In this document: positions 6,945 to 15,514 of the stretch, one piece after another
Layout: every line of letters begins with the position of its first letter
How positions within the stretch are numbered: the first letter of the stretch is position 1
DNA from: Dehalococcoidia bacterium
GTDB taxonomy: Bacteria > Chloroflexota > Dehalococcoidia > Lucifugimonadales > UBA3495
Reading direction: 5' to 3'
NCBI GenBank assembly: GCA_021295965.1
Contig: JAGWBI010000011.1
Coordinates: forward strand, 1-45,067
Length of the DNA: 45,067 bases
Program-made: the position numbers and the translations under genes
Notes under the pieces: generated by a model
Told to the model about the DNA's origin: nothing
The model's database searches: none
What the model saw: the letters and a program-made list of their open reading frames with translations, nothing else

Positions 6945-7742
6945 ATGACCGCAGCCACCTGCGACCTCCGCGCGCTCAGCGTGGCGAAAGCCGTGCATGA
7001 GCGCGAGCGGCCCCTGGCCACTATCCTGTTCGGTTCCCGGGCCCGGGGCGACTACGAAGAGCGCCGCTCTGACATTGACATCATGCTGGTGCAGGCCGAA
7101 GAGCCAGATGGCGAGTACCAAGGGTCAGTGGAGAGATGGGCGGAAGGCGTCGTCCAGGCTGCCTACGGGCGCTGGGTGCCGGTTCAACTGGTCTGGATCT
7201 CGGAGCAGGGGTTCAACGAAGGAAAACGGTACATCAACCACGTCGCAACCCAGGCTCTGTTCGACGGTATCATCATGACGCAAAACCCGGAGGAATACCA
7301 AAACCGCGACGCAGACGACGAGGAAGCGGAGTACGAGTACGACTGGACGCCCTACAATGAACGGATGCGCCATGCCGAAGCGCATTTAGAAGCATTTGTA
7401 TTGTGCGTAGAAAATGGGATGAACGATTTAATAATCGGGCAACAGGCGCAGAACACGCTGGAACACGCTATGAAAGCCCTACTGGAAGTCCATCGCGTCA
7501 GATACCAGCGCACCCACAACATAGGCAACCTGCTGGGCAATATCAGGCATATCGACCCTGAACTGCGCGATCTGGCTATCAGCATAGCCCCCGACATCTA
7601 CACCAAATACACAGGCGAGCAAGCGTATGAATTGTCCGAGCCTCTGCTCACTGACCAACCCGACTACCGGGAGCGAACCGTCGCCGACGCCCAGCACATC
7701 ATCAACCGCGCCCGCGAGGTGCGCCAACAGCAAGACGCTTAG
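6945..7742 (+). CDS. Nucleotidyltransferase (MNT)-HEPN fusion protein
   Basis: 265 residues with two parts. Residues about 23-85 form a minimal nucleotidyltransferase domain with FGSRARG (G30, S31) and SDIDIML (D43, D45). The usual third acidic residue is not evident in VPVQLVWI, so catalysis may be altered. After an acidic linker (about 118-135), residues about 140-260 form a helical HEPN domain with the R-x4-H ribonuclease-type motif R186-YQRT-H191 followed by NIG. In the known MntA/HepT systems these parts are separate toxin and antitoxin genes, the MNT protein modifying the HEPN RNase. Here both are on one chain, so either self-regulation or a nucleotidyltransferase with a substrate-binding HEPN domain (kanamycin-nucleotidyltransferase-like layout) is possible. 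Confidence 0.78.
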   Translation: MTAATCDLRALSVAKAVHERERPLATILFGSRARGDYEERRSDIDIMLVQAEEPDGEYQGSVERWAEGVVQAAYGRWVPVQLVWISEQGFNEGKRYINHVATQALFDGIIMTQNPEEYQNRDADDEEAEYEYDWTPYNERMRHAEAHLEAFVLCVENGMNDLIIGQQAQNTLEHAMKALLEVHRVRYQRTHNIGNLLGNIRHIDPELRDLAISIAPDIYTKYTGEQAYELSEPLLTDQPDYRERTVADAQHIINRAREVRQQQDA

Positions 7743-7804
7743 CTCTTGGGCGCAAATCGCTCCATCTATCGCCGCCACCTGCAACGACACCCTGGAGGCT
7801 CCAC

Positions 7805-9325
7805 ATGGCCACCCAATCCTTCGCCGGCACCGTCAACGCGCCGGACTTTCCTGACAACGTCGAATGGATCAACACCGACCGGCCCCTGAGCATGGCCGAC
7901 CTGCGCGGGAAGGTGGTGGTGCTGGACTTCTGGACCTATTGTTGAGTGAACTGCATGCACGTGTTTCCGCAGTTGCGGAAAATGGAAGAGAAGTATGCAG
8001 ACGAACTGGTGGTCATTGGCGTCCACTCGGCCAAGTTCCCCAACGAGAAGTACGCCGATAACGTGCTGATGGCGGCCCAGCGTTACGAGTTGGAACACCC
8101 CATCGTCAACGATGCCGAGTTTGAGGTTTGGCGGCAGTATGCCTGCCGCGCCTGGCCCACCCTGATGTTCGTTGACCCTGAGGGCAAGGTCATCGGCAAG
8201 CACGAGGGTGAGTTGCCTTACGAGGCCTTCGACGACCTGCTGGGCCGTATGATCGCCGAGTTCGATGGACAGGGCTTGATCGACCGTCGCAGCCTGGGCC
8301 TCAAACCGGAGGCGGCGGCGGAGTCCGCCCTGGCCTTTCCCGGCAAGGTGCTGGCCGACGGCCCGGGCAACCGGCTGTTCATCGCCGACACCAACCACAA
8401 CCGCATCGTCATAACCGATTTGGAAGGACAGGTCCAGGCCGTCGTCGGCTCCGGCGCTGAGGACTTCGCGGACGGCGACTACGCATCCGCCGCCTTCAAC
8501 CATCCCCAGGGCATGGAATTGTTGGGCGACATTCTCTATGTGGCGGACACCGAGAACCACGCCATACGTCGGGTCAACCTCTCCGCCGGTACGGTGGACA
8601 CCATCGCCGGCACCGGGGAGCAGGGCCACGACCGCCGGGCGCAGGGGCCGGGGCGTCAGATAGCCCTGAGCAGTCCCTGGGACCTGGCCCATCACGACGG
8701 CACGTTGTACATCGCCATGGCCGGCATCCACCAGCTTTGGCGGCTGTCGCTGGCCGACGGTACGGTCTGCCCCCACGCCGGCACCGGCGGTGAGAATATT
8801 GACAACGGCCCGCTGGCCACCGCAACGCTGGCCCAGCCCAGCGGCATCGTCGTGGGAACCGACCGGGGAGGCGACGCCACGCTGTACTTCGCCGACTCGG
8901 AGACCAGCAGCATCCGCAGCGCCGGCATCGACCCGGTGGCGGGGCGGGTGGCGACGCTGGTGGGCATCGACCTGTTCGCCTTCGGCGACCGGGACGGCGT
9001 GGAGCACCACGTGCGTCTGCAACACCCCATCGGCATCGAGTGGCACGAGGGCGAGCTGTTCATCGCCGACACCTACAACCACAAGATCAAGAAGGTCCTG
9101 CCGCTAACCCGCTCGGTGCAGACCGTCCTGGGTTCCGGCGCGGTGGGCCTGCACGACGGCGCGGGAAAGCTGGCGACGTTCAGCGAACCCAGCGGGCTGA
9201 GTTTCGCCGTTTTCGACAACGGGCGAGCGCCGCTGCTCTACATCGCCGACACCAACAGCCACGCCATCCGCGTTGCCGACCTCCAGGCCGACGAGGTTCG
9301 GACGCTGGAGCTGAGCGGGCTGTAA
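7805..9325 (+). CDS. Thioredoxin-fold / NHL-repeat protein, candidate selenoprotein (Sec47)
   Basis: Read from ATG 7805 (TGGAGG 6 bases upstream), the frame is interrupted only by TGA at 7943-7945 and is otherwise open to 9325, 506 residues. Residues 1-150 are a thioredoxin-like domain: DFWTYC, then the TGA codon, then [10 protein letters not shown], and a cis-Pro region [12 protein letters not shown]. Homologues of this NHLRC2-like architecture carry WTYCCINC, so TGA replaces the redox cysteine and gives U47-V-N-C50. Residues about 170-500 hold NHL beta-propeller repeats ([40 protein letters not shown]). A perfect hairpin at 7964-7981 could be the SECIS. No selA/B/C/D gene is in this window. 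Without Sec insertion, only 46 residues or an internal-start product lacking the active site could be made. Confidence 0.85.
7964..7981 (+). promoter_or_regulatory. Candidate bacterial SECIS hairpin
   Basis: TTTCCGC, loop AGTT, GCGGAAA: a perfect 7-base-pair stem starting 18 bases after the in-frame TGA at 7943-7945; the loop begins 25 bases after it. From memory, bacterial SECIS elements lie just downstream of the UGA with an apical loop roughly 16-37 bases away and a G within the first two loop bases; this hairpin fits both. It lies inside the coding sequence, as expected for bacteria. Confidence 0.62.
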
Positions 9326-9352
9326 TCTTCACGAAATCAACAGGTGACAAAT

Positions 9353-9832
9353 ATGGTAGTTTCCGAGGCATCCGACCCGACCGCCGAACCCATGGTCGAG
9401 ATGGCTGAACCCGACCCCGAATACGCAGTCCATTCCGAAGACAGCATCACCCTGCTTGCCAGCAAGATAATCCGCGACGTGCTGGTCACCCGCGGCGAAC
9501 CCATACGGCGAGCGCAGCTATGGCAGGCCGTAGAGCTATCGATGGGCGACCGGTCGCCCGACGTGGACGGCGTGTTGAAACGGGACTGGTTCAGCAACCA
9601 GGACACCGGGCCGGGCCGCTGGCGCCTGACCGACGTGGTTGAAACCGGCGCCTCCCCCTTCACCAACTCCGCCGGCGCGGTCAACCTGGCCGCAGTGGTC
9701 GAATATCTCCGGGTGTGTCGCCAAGGCGAGGCTCCCTACATCGGCGATGTCGGGGAGTTCATCAAGCTGTGCCGGCCTGATATCGAACTGGATGCCGGTT
9801 GGCTGCTGGAGAGCGGCCGGGCCATTGAGTAG
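9353..9832 (+). CDS. Uncharacterised acidic protein, possible winged-helix fold
   Basis: 159 residues from ATG 9353, with AGGTG 6 bases upstream (an in-frame GTG at 9344 would add three residues). The first 30 residues are acidic and probably disordered. Residues about 35-95 (SKIIRDVLVTRGEPIRRAQL, then GVLKRDWF and RWRLTD) look like a short winged-helix layout: two helices then a beta wing. The remainder is helical (AAVVEYLRVCRQ, IGDVGEFIKLC). No family is recognised. It follows the selenoprotein candidate by 27 bases and could be co-transcribed. It has no Fe-S cysteine motif, so it is not an AprB for the downstream gene. Confidence 0.6.
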   Translation: MVVSEASDPTAEPMVEMAEPDPEYAVHSEDSITLLASKIIRDVLVTRGEPIRRAQLWQAVELSMGDRSPDVDGVLKRDWFSNQDTGPGRWRLTDVVETGASPFTNSAGAVNLAAVVEYLRVCRQGEAPYIGDVGEFIKLCRPDIELDAGWLLESGRAIE

Positions 9833-9884
9833 ATTGGTTCATCTACCTGGCCATCGCGTCGGCGTCGCGTCTTCGTTTGTTGCC

Positions 9885-9920
9885 ATGGGTAGGGGCGAAT
9901 GATCATCCGCCCCTACCCAT
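9885..9920. repeat. Palindromic element, TAGGGGCGAAT family, copy 2
   Basis: Inverted repeat with 16-base arms (ATGGGTAGGGGCGAAT against ATCCGCCCCTACCCAT, one mismatch) around GATC. It lies 52 bases after a stop codon, between two same-strand genes. It shares its core with copies at 5669 and 40196 but has different outer arms, so flanking bases co-vary to keep the stem. Confidence 0.85.
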
Positions 9921-10006
9921 TGTGCGGCAACGCTGACCCCTTTCGAACATCCGCGATATAGCGCTGCCGCCGCTATGCCCGCCGTTCATCGACCCGGCTA
10001 GTCTGT

Positions 10007-10012
10007 TATACT
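10007..10012 (+). promoter_or_regulatory. Possible -10 element for the aprA-like gene
   Basis: TATACT lies 85 bases before the aprA-like start in the 265-base gap. The bases about 17 upstream (TTCATC, 9985-9990) are only a weak -35 match, so the promoter is tentative. Confidence 0.3.
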
Positions 10013-10097
10013 GCCTGTCGCCGTTATTTGCCGGCGGGTGGCGTGACGCCGGCGCAGTGAACCACGTGCTATAACCGCAGAGGAGAAAGTTCCCAAA

Positions 10098-11957
10098 ATG
10101 CCTGAACCCACAACCCGCATCGTTGAAAGCGACGTTCTGATCATCGGCGGTGGCATGGCCGGCTGCGGCGCGGCTATTGAAGCACGCTACTGGGGCGGTG
10201 ACGACCTGCGCATCGTTATGGTGGATAAAGCGGCCACCGACCGGAGCGGCGCCGTGGGCGAGGGCCTGTCGGCCATCAACATGTACATGGGGATGCGGCA
10301 CGGCTGGAACCAGCCCGAGGACTACGTTGAGTACGTCCGCAACGACATGATGGGCATTTCCCGGGAGGACCTGGTGTACGACGTGGCGCGCCACGTGGAC
10401 AGCAGCGTCCATATGTTTGAGGAGTGGGGTCTCCCCTTCTGGTACGACGATGAGGGGATATACGTCCGCGAGGGACGCTGGCAGGTGATGATCCACGGGG
10501 AGGCCTACAAGCCCATCGTGGCAGAGGCTACCAAGAAGGTACTCGGCCCGGATGACCACTTCGAGCGCGTGTTCATCTCCCACCTGTTCACCGACGCCGA
10601 CGACCCCAACCGGATCGCGGGCGCAGTCGGGTTCGGGGTGCGAGAGGATGTCATCTACGTATTCAAGGCCCGCTCGGTGATCAGCGCGGCCGGCGGCGCA
10701 ACCGCCCTGTTCCGTCCCCGCAGCGTGGGTGAGGGCATGGGCCGCACCTGGTACTCCATCTTTGATACCGGCTCGGTGTACGGCCTGGTCATTCCGGTGG
10801 GCGCGGAGATGACCCAGATGGAACACCGCTTCGTGCCCAGCCGTTTCAAGGACTCCTACGGGCCGGTGGGCGCGTGGTCCCAGCTGTTCCGTGCCGATTT
10901 GACCAACGCCGCCGGCGAAAACTACTTCATCAACCGCCTGCCCGAACTCAAAAAGTACGATCCCTACGGCTCGGCGTTCCCCACCCCCACGCCGCTCCGC
11001 AACCATCTGCTCTGGACGGAAATCCAGGCCGGCAACGGACCCATCCACCTGAAAACCCCCGAGGCCATCGACGCGCTGGCCGCCGGCGACGAACACCGCA
11101 AGCGGGAAATCATCGCCGAAGCCTGGGAGGACTTCCTGGACATGACCATCTCCCAGGCCATCCTGTGGGCGGCGCACAACATCGCCCCGGAGGAACGGCC
11201 CTCCGAGGTGGTGCTGGCCGAACCTTACATCATGGGCAGCCACAGCGGGGAGTCCGGCGCGTGGGTCAGCGGCCCCGAGGATGTGTCCCCGGACGGCTAT
11301 CACTGGGGCTACAACAAGATGACCACCGTGCGCGGCCTCTTCGCCGCTGGCGACGGCGTGGGCGCGTGTCCGCACAAGTTCTCATCCGGCTCTTTCACCG
11401 AAGGGCGGCTGGCGGGCAAGTCAGCCGTCATCTACGCTCTGGACAACACGACACCGCCCAGAACCGACGACCGGCAGATTGACCGGCTCAAGGAGCAGGT
11501 GTGGGCGCCCATGGTGACTTTCGAGTCCAACCAGTACGCCTCCAGCAATCCCGATGTGAACCCCAACTATCTACTGCCCCGCCAGGGCCTGTACCGGCTG
11601 CAAAAGCTGATGGACGAATACGTCGCCGGCGTGTCCGCCGGGTTCACCACCAACGAGGCCACCATGCTGCGGGGCCTGGAACTGCTGGGGATGCTGCGCG
11701 AGGACCTGGATAAGCTGGGCGCGCGCAACCGCCACGAGCTGCTCCGCTGCCATGAACTCATCCACCGCGCCTGGGTCGGCGAAGCCCACCTGCGCCATAT
11801 GCTGCACCGCAAGGAGACGCGCTGGCCGGGCTTCTACTACCGCTCCGACTACCCCGAAATGGACGAGGCAAATTGGAAGGTCTTCGTCAACTCCCGCTAC
11901 GACGCTGAGTCTGGTGAGTGGAGCGTGTTCACCCGCCCGTGCCCGCAGGTGTTCTGA
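10098..11957 (+). CDS. aprA: Adenylylsulfate reductase alpha subunit (AprA)-like flavoprotein, no AprB partner
   Basis: 619 residues, the usual AprA length. The FAD-binding IIGGGMAGCGAA is at 15-26, followed by DRSGAVGEGLSAINMYMG, NDMMGISREDLVYDVARHVDSS split across 82-103, GRTWYSIF, and EMTQMEHRFVPSRFKD. Residues matching the AprA substrate-site Arg (R249 in PSRFKD) and His (H382 in MGSHSG) are kept; HSGE replaces the common HSGC. AprA uses FAD to interconvert adenylylsulfate with sulfite and AMP, receiving or giving electrons through the ferredoxin-like AprB. No AprB, sat, qmo or dsr gene is in this window. It may use a distant partner or have another role. The start at 10098 follows AGAGGAGAAAG. 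Confidence 0.85.
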   Translation: MPEPTTRIVESDVLIIGGGMAGCGAAIEARYWGGDDLRIVMVDKAATDRSGAVGEGLSAINMYMGMRHGWNQPEDYVEYVRNDMMGISREDLVYDVARHVDSSVHMFEEWGLPFWYDDEGIYVREGRWQVMIHGEAYKPIVAEATKKVLGPDDHFERVFISHLFTDADDPNRIAGAVGFGVREDVIYVFKARSVISAAGGATALFRPRSVGEGMGRTWYSIFDTGSVYGLVIPVGAEMTQMEHRFVPSRFKDSYGPVGAWSQLFRADLTNAAGENYFINRLPELKKYDPYGSAFPTPTPLRNHLLWTEIQAGNGPIHLKTPEAIDALAAGDEHRKREIIAEAWEDFLDMTISQAILWAAHNIAPEERPSEVVLAEPYIMGSHSGESGAWVSGPEDVSPDGYHWGYNKMTTVRGLFAAGDGVGACPHKFSSGSFTEGRLAGKSAVIYALDNTTPPRTDDRQIDRLKEQVWAPMVTFESNQYASSNPDVNPNYLLPRQGLYRLQKLMDEYVAGVSAGFTTNEATMLRGLELLGMLREDLDKLGARNRHELLRCHELIHRAWVGEAHLRHMLHRKETRWPGFYYRSDYPEMDEANWKVFVNSRYDAESGEWSVFTRPCPQVF

Positions 11958-12016
11958 CCAACCGCTGACGGCATGGCCATCATTGCGACTGGGTTCGGAC
12001 CGGCGCGGAGGACGAC

Positions 12017-12610
12017 ATGATCGACGAAGGACCCAAGCCAGTAGAACTGCTGGCTACAGCCATCGGTCAGGTTCAAGCAGTGATGTCAGGAGTCACTCCG
12101 GCGCAACTCGACAACGCTACTCCATGCGCACAATGGGACGTCTGCGCCCTTATGAACCATATGCTGGGCGGGCTTGAAACAACCGCCGGGTGCATGGCGG
12201 GAAGCCCGCCGGACCGCAACCCAATGGAAGCCGACAGCAGCCTGACCGGCCAACGGGACATATCCGCGTTGACGGATGCGTACCGCAAGGAAGCGGAACG
12301 GCTGCTGCGACTGGCCCGCGAACCCGACGCCCTGGACCGCGTGGTCCCGTCGCCCTTTGGCGAAATGCCGGCGGCGCGATTTGTAGTCGGCACCGTGCTG
12401 GACCAAACCATCCACTGCTGGGATTTGGCCAAGGCCACCGGACAGGACATCGCTCTGCCCGCCGAACTGGTCGAGTACGCGATGCCGGTCCTGATGGGCG
12501 GGTTCGCGGAAGGCGGCCGCGCCATGGGCGTCGTCGGCCCTGAGGTCGCAGTGCCGGAAGGGGCCAGCGCGCAGGACAAGCTCCTCGGCTACATGGGACG
12601 CCAGCCGTAA
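12017..12610 (+). CDS. DinB/maleylpyruvate-isomerase-like metal-binding protein (TIGR03086 type)
   Basis: 197 residues preceded by CGGAGGACGAC. It has the four-helix-bundle pattern of the mycothiol-dependent maleylpyruvate isomerase N-terminal/DinB_2 family: ATPCAQWDVCALMNHM near residues 35-50 and DQTIHCWDLAKATGQ near 132-147, whose histidines would bind a divalent metal. Members of the TIGR03086 branch are mostly uncharacterised, thought to be thiol-S-transferase-like. The next gene begins 12 bases downstream, suggesting co-transcription. No substrate can be assigned. Confidence 0.75.
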   Translation: MIDEGPKPVELLATAIGQVQAVMSGVTPAQLDNATPCAQWDVCALMNHMLGGLETTAGCMAGSPPDRNPMEADSSLTGQRDISALTDAYRKEAERLLRLAREPDALDRVVPSPFGEMPAARFVVGTVLDQTIHCWDLAKATGQDIALPAELVEYAMPVLMGGFAEGGRAMGVVGPEVAVPEGASAQDKLLGYMGRQP

Positions 12611-12622
12611 CGAGGCTGCGCT

Positions 12623-12952
12623 ATGGCCTACGATGAGTTGTTGGCGGGCCGCGTGCGCGCCGGCCTTGCCGACCGTTCCAGTATTTCCGAGCGCAAGATG
12701 TTCGGCGGCTTGGCTTTTATCCTGGCCGGCAATATGTGCTGCTGCCTCACCGACCGGGGCTTGATGGTGCGGGTTGGTCCGGACGCCTATGAGGACGCGC
12801 TCGTGTTGCCCCACGCCGGGCCGATGAACATGACCGGCCGACCAATGCGAGGGTGGGTGCTGGTGGTATTGGAGGGACTGGCTGGGGATGATGGCCTAGC
12901 CGAGTGGGTGTGCCGGGGAGCGGATTTTGCCGCCACGCTGCCGGCGAAGTAG
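12623..12952 (+). CDS. TfoX N-terminal domain family protein
   Basis: 109 residues. ISERKMFGGLAFILAGNMCCCLTDRGLMVRVG followed by GRPMRGWVLV is the TfoX_N pattern (M-F-G-G in an alpha/beta domain). These short proteins occur widely in bacteria outside competence regulation, often without known function. The gene starts 12 bases after the DinB-like gene. There is no TfoX C-terminal domain. Confidence 0.82.
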   Translation: MAYDELLAGRVRAGLADRSSISERKMFGGLAFILAGNMCCCLTDRGLMVRVGPDAYEDALVLPHAGPMNMTGRPMRGWVLVVLEGLAGDDGLAEWVCRGADFAATLPAK

Positions 12953-13095
12953 GACGCGCCAGCGTCAGTCCCTGGGCATCGCTTCCGGTTTTTGGGCAGC
13001 CGACGCAGGATATGGTCTGCCAATCATCCCCTGCTCCATATCTGCTAAAATGCCCCGACCTGACCGACCCTGCTCCGATGCACTAGGGAGGCAAC

Positions 13096-14466
13096 ATGAC
13101 CACTACCATTTACGATGCCGAGCGCCGCGATATTTCCATTGCCGTGGGCGGCGACGCCATGATCACCCGGCGGATGCAGGCCTTCCAGGAACCGCGTTTC
13201 CTCAAGCTGGTGGACATCCTTCGGACCGCTGACGTGTCGCTGGTCAACCTGGAGATGCTGTTCCACGACTACGAGAGCAGTTGGCAGTGGAGCAGCGCGA
13301 CCTACACTCGCTCGGACCCCAAAAACCTGGATGAACTCAAGTGGATGGGCATCAATGCGGTGACCACCGCCAGCAACCACTCATTCGACTTTTCCGAGGG
13401 CGGTTTCCTGACCACCCTGGAGCACTGTCGGGAGTTCGACCTGGCCCAGGCCGGCGGCGGACGCAACCTGGACGAGGCTCGTTCTCCCGCCTACGTGGAC
13501 TCGGCACGGGGACGGGTGGCGGTGATGGGCGCCACCAGCACCTTCAGCGAGCAGTCCCGGGCCGGCGCCGGCCGCCCTGACTTCCCCGGGCGACCGGGGG
13601 TAAACGCCCTGCGCCACGACATCGCCCACCACGTGCAGCAGGAGGTGTTCGACGCGCTGCGCAAGGCCAACCTGGAGCTGGGCTACGAGGAGGAACACGC
13701 CTTCCATCGCGCCTTCGGCTTCCGGGGCGACGAAGACGCGACCGACCACAATACCGAGATAGATTTCCTGGACCACAAGTTCATCCTGGACGAGGAGTTC
13801 GCCGTCCGCACCGCGCTGAACGAAGACGACCGACTGGGCATCGGCAACTGGATCCGGGGAGCGCAGAAGCTGTCGGACTGGCAGGTCTATGGCGTCCACT
13901 GCCACGAGAGCGGACCCGATGGCGATTTCCACGGCCATTCCCGCCTGTCGCCGCCCAACTTCCTGGTGGACTTCGCCCGCTGGACCATCGACCAGGGCTG
14001 CGCCGCCTTCGTGGGCCACGGCCCCCACTTCCTGCGGGGCATCGAGATCTACAAGAACCGGCCCATTTTCTACAGCCTGGGCAACTTCATCTTCCAGAAC
14101 GAAAGTGTCCTGTGGCTGCCCCACGAGGCCTACCGGCGTTTCGGCCTGGACGCCAACAGCACCCCCGGCGATTACCTGGACACCCGCTCCGGCGGCGGCA
14201 CCCGCGCCTTTGCCGGCGACCCAGTGTTCTGGCAGAGCGTGGTGGCGGTGTGCAACTACGCCGGCGGCGACCTGAAAGAGATCATCCTGTATCCCATCGA
14301 CATGGGCTTTGGCCGTCCCATTCCTCAGCGGGGTCGCCCCGTGCTGGCTGACGAACCCATGGCCCGCGAGACCCTGCAATGGCTGCAGGACGTTTCCAGC
14401 CCCTTCGGAACCGAGATTTCCATCGAGGAACAGGAGGGTGACGTGGTGGGAGTGATACGGGTTTAG
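13096..14466 (+). CDS. CapA family metallophosphoesterase-like protein
   Basis: 456 residues behind AGGGAGG. The CapA/PgsA fold is shown by IAVGGDAMITRR near 15-26, VSLVNLEM near 48-55, TTASNHSFDFSEGGF near 93-107, VYGVHCHE near 263-270, and FVGHGPHFLRGIEIYKNRPIFYSLGNFIFQ spread over about 301-330. These hold the Asp, Asn and His ligands of the calcineurin-like metal site. Members are tied to poly-gamma-glutamate or capsule synthesis, but most homologues lack a tested function. There is no signal peptide or membrane anchor, so it is likely cytoplasmic here. A strong terminator follows. Confidence 0.85.
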   Translation: MTTTIYDAERRDISIAVGGDAMITRRMQAFQEPRFLKLVDILRTADVSLVNLEMLFHDYESSWQWSSATYTRSDPKNLDELKWMGINAVTTASNHSFDFSEGGFLTTLEHCREFDLAQAGGGRNLDEARSPAYVDSARGRVAVMGATSTFSEQSRAGAGRPDFPGRPGVNALRHDIAHHVQQEVFDALRKANLELGYEEEHAFHRAFGFRGDEDATDHNTEIDFLDHKFILDEEFAVRTALNEDDRLGIGNWIRGAQKLSDWQVYGVHCHESGPDGDFHGHSRLSPPNFLVDFARWTIDQGCAAFVGHGPHFLRGIEIYKNRPIFYSLGNFIFQNESVLWLPHEAYRRFGLDANSTPGDYLDTRSGGGTRAFAGDPVFWQSVVAVCNYAGGDLKEIILYPIDMGFGRPIPQRGRPVLADEPMARETLQWLQDVSSPFGTEISIEEQEGDVVGVIRV

Positions 14467-14488
14467 GGAGACGGGTTTGCAATGCAAG

Positions 14489-14520
14489 CGCCCGGGAAAC
14501 GATTCCCGGGCGTTTTGCTT
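14489..14520 (+). terminator. Rho-independent terminator after the CapA-like gene
   Basis: CGCCCGGGAA, loop ACGA, TTCCCGGGCG, then TTTTGCTT: a perfect 10-base-pair GC-rich stem with a T-run, 22 bases after the stop codon. It isolates the CapA-like gene from the amidohydrolase downstream. Confidence 0.85.
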
Positions 14521-14592
14521 GTCGTATCATCCTCCGATTCCTCGGCAGACCAACCACTCGACAACGCCCATTCCCACGGAGAACACACTGTT

Positions 14593-15438
14593 ATGCAAGC
14601 CATCGATATGCACATCCACGTCCCCCGGGAGCCGGGGCTGCCCGAGATCGAGATTGAGGCCGAGTTGCTGCGCTACTTCCGCGCCCCGCCACCGCCCAAG
14701 GACCCTGCGGAGATGGCCGACAAGTTCCGCGAGCTGGACCTTTTCGGCGTAATCTTCTCGGTGGATACCACCACCAACACGGGCGAAAAACCCGACAGCA
14801 ACGACTGGGTGTCCAGCATCGTCAACGCCCACCCGGACCAGTTCATGGGGTTCGCTTCCGTTGACCCCTGGCTGGGCAAGGCGGCGTGCTACGAATTGGA
14901 GCGGTCGGTGAAGGAGTTGGGCCTGAAGGGACTCAAGCTGCACCCGATACACCAGGCGTTTTTCCCCAACGACACGCGGTTCTATCCCCTGTACGAAGTG
15001 GCCGACGGATTGGGCATTCCCGTGCTGTTCCATTCCGGTTTTGCCGGCGCCGGTTCTGGTACGCCGGGCGGGAGCGGCCTCAAGCTCAAGTACAGCCAAC
15101 CGATACCCTGCTTCGACGACGTGGCCGCCGACTTCCCCAACATGACGGTCATCATGGCCCACCCTGCGTGGCCCTGGATTGACGAGCAGATTGCCGTGGC
15201 CCTCCACAAGTCCAACGTCTTCCTGGACCTGTCCGGCTGGATGCCCCGGTTCATCCCGGAGACGCTGATCCGGGAGACCAACACCCGCCTGCAGGACAAG
15301 GTGATGTTCGGCTCCGACTATCCTTTCATCCAGCCGGACAGCTGGCTGGCCGATTTCCAGAACCTCCAGATGCGCGACCACGTTATCCCGAAGGTTCTGC
15401 TGGAAAACGCGCGGCGGGCGTTGAACATCGCGGCCTGA
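14593..15438 (+). CDS. Amidohydrolase-related TIM-barrel protein (PF04909 type)
   Basis: 281 residues from ATG 14593, chosen because the family begins at the metal-binding IDMHIHV (D5, H7, H9). Any longer in-frame start runs back through the terminator. Further signatures are LKGLKLHP, LFHSGF, VIMAHPAW and VMFGSDYPF: the strand-end His and Asp residues of the amidohydrolase barrel. The family includes decarboxylases such as ACMSD and hydrolases that act on cyclic or aromatic acids. The next gene is a dienelactone hydrolase, which hints at a ring-compound degradation route. Substrate unknown. Confidence 0.88.
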   Translation: MQAIDMHIHVPREPGLPEIEIEAELLRYFRAPPPPKDPAEMADKFRELDLFGVIFSVDTTTNTGEKPDSNDWVSSIVNAHPDQFMGFASVDPWLGKAACYELERSVKELGLKGLKLHPIHQAFFPNDTRFYPLYEVADGLGIPVLFHSGFAGAGSGTPGGSGLKLKYSQPIPCFDDVAADFPNMTVIMAHPAWPWIDEQIAVALHKSNVFLDLSGWMPRFIPETLIRETNTRLQDKVMFGSDYPFIQPDSWLADFQNLQMRDHVIPKVLLENARRALNIAA

Positions 15439-15514
15439 CCAACCTCAACCCGCAGGGGATGGCGATGTTATGATGTCGCCATCCCGCCTTTTGTGGCGCT
15501 GTCGGAGGTTGATG

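Noticed and set aside
7766-9082. 438-codon minus-strand frame opposite the thioredoxin-NHL gene
   Set aside because: Low-complexity, Val/Gly/His-rich shadow without family motifs; the plus frame has clear thioredoxin and NHL motifs.
7946-9325. Reading the selenoprotein candidate as a shorter protein starting at GTG 7946
   Set aside because: It would start in the middle of the thioredoxin active site, lose the first strand and helix, and has no ribosome binding site; the in-frame upstream segment is clearly part of the domain.
9903-11375. 490-codon minus-strand frame opposite the AprA-like gene
   Set aside because: Runs through a palindromic repeat and an evident AprA coding sequence; no recognisable domain.
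14482-14592. N-terminal extension of the amidohydrolase from 14482
   Set aside because: It covers the terminator hairpin and its translation is unlike the family, which starts at the DMHIHV motif.
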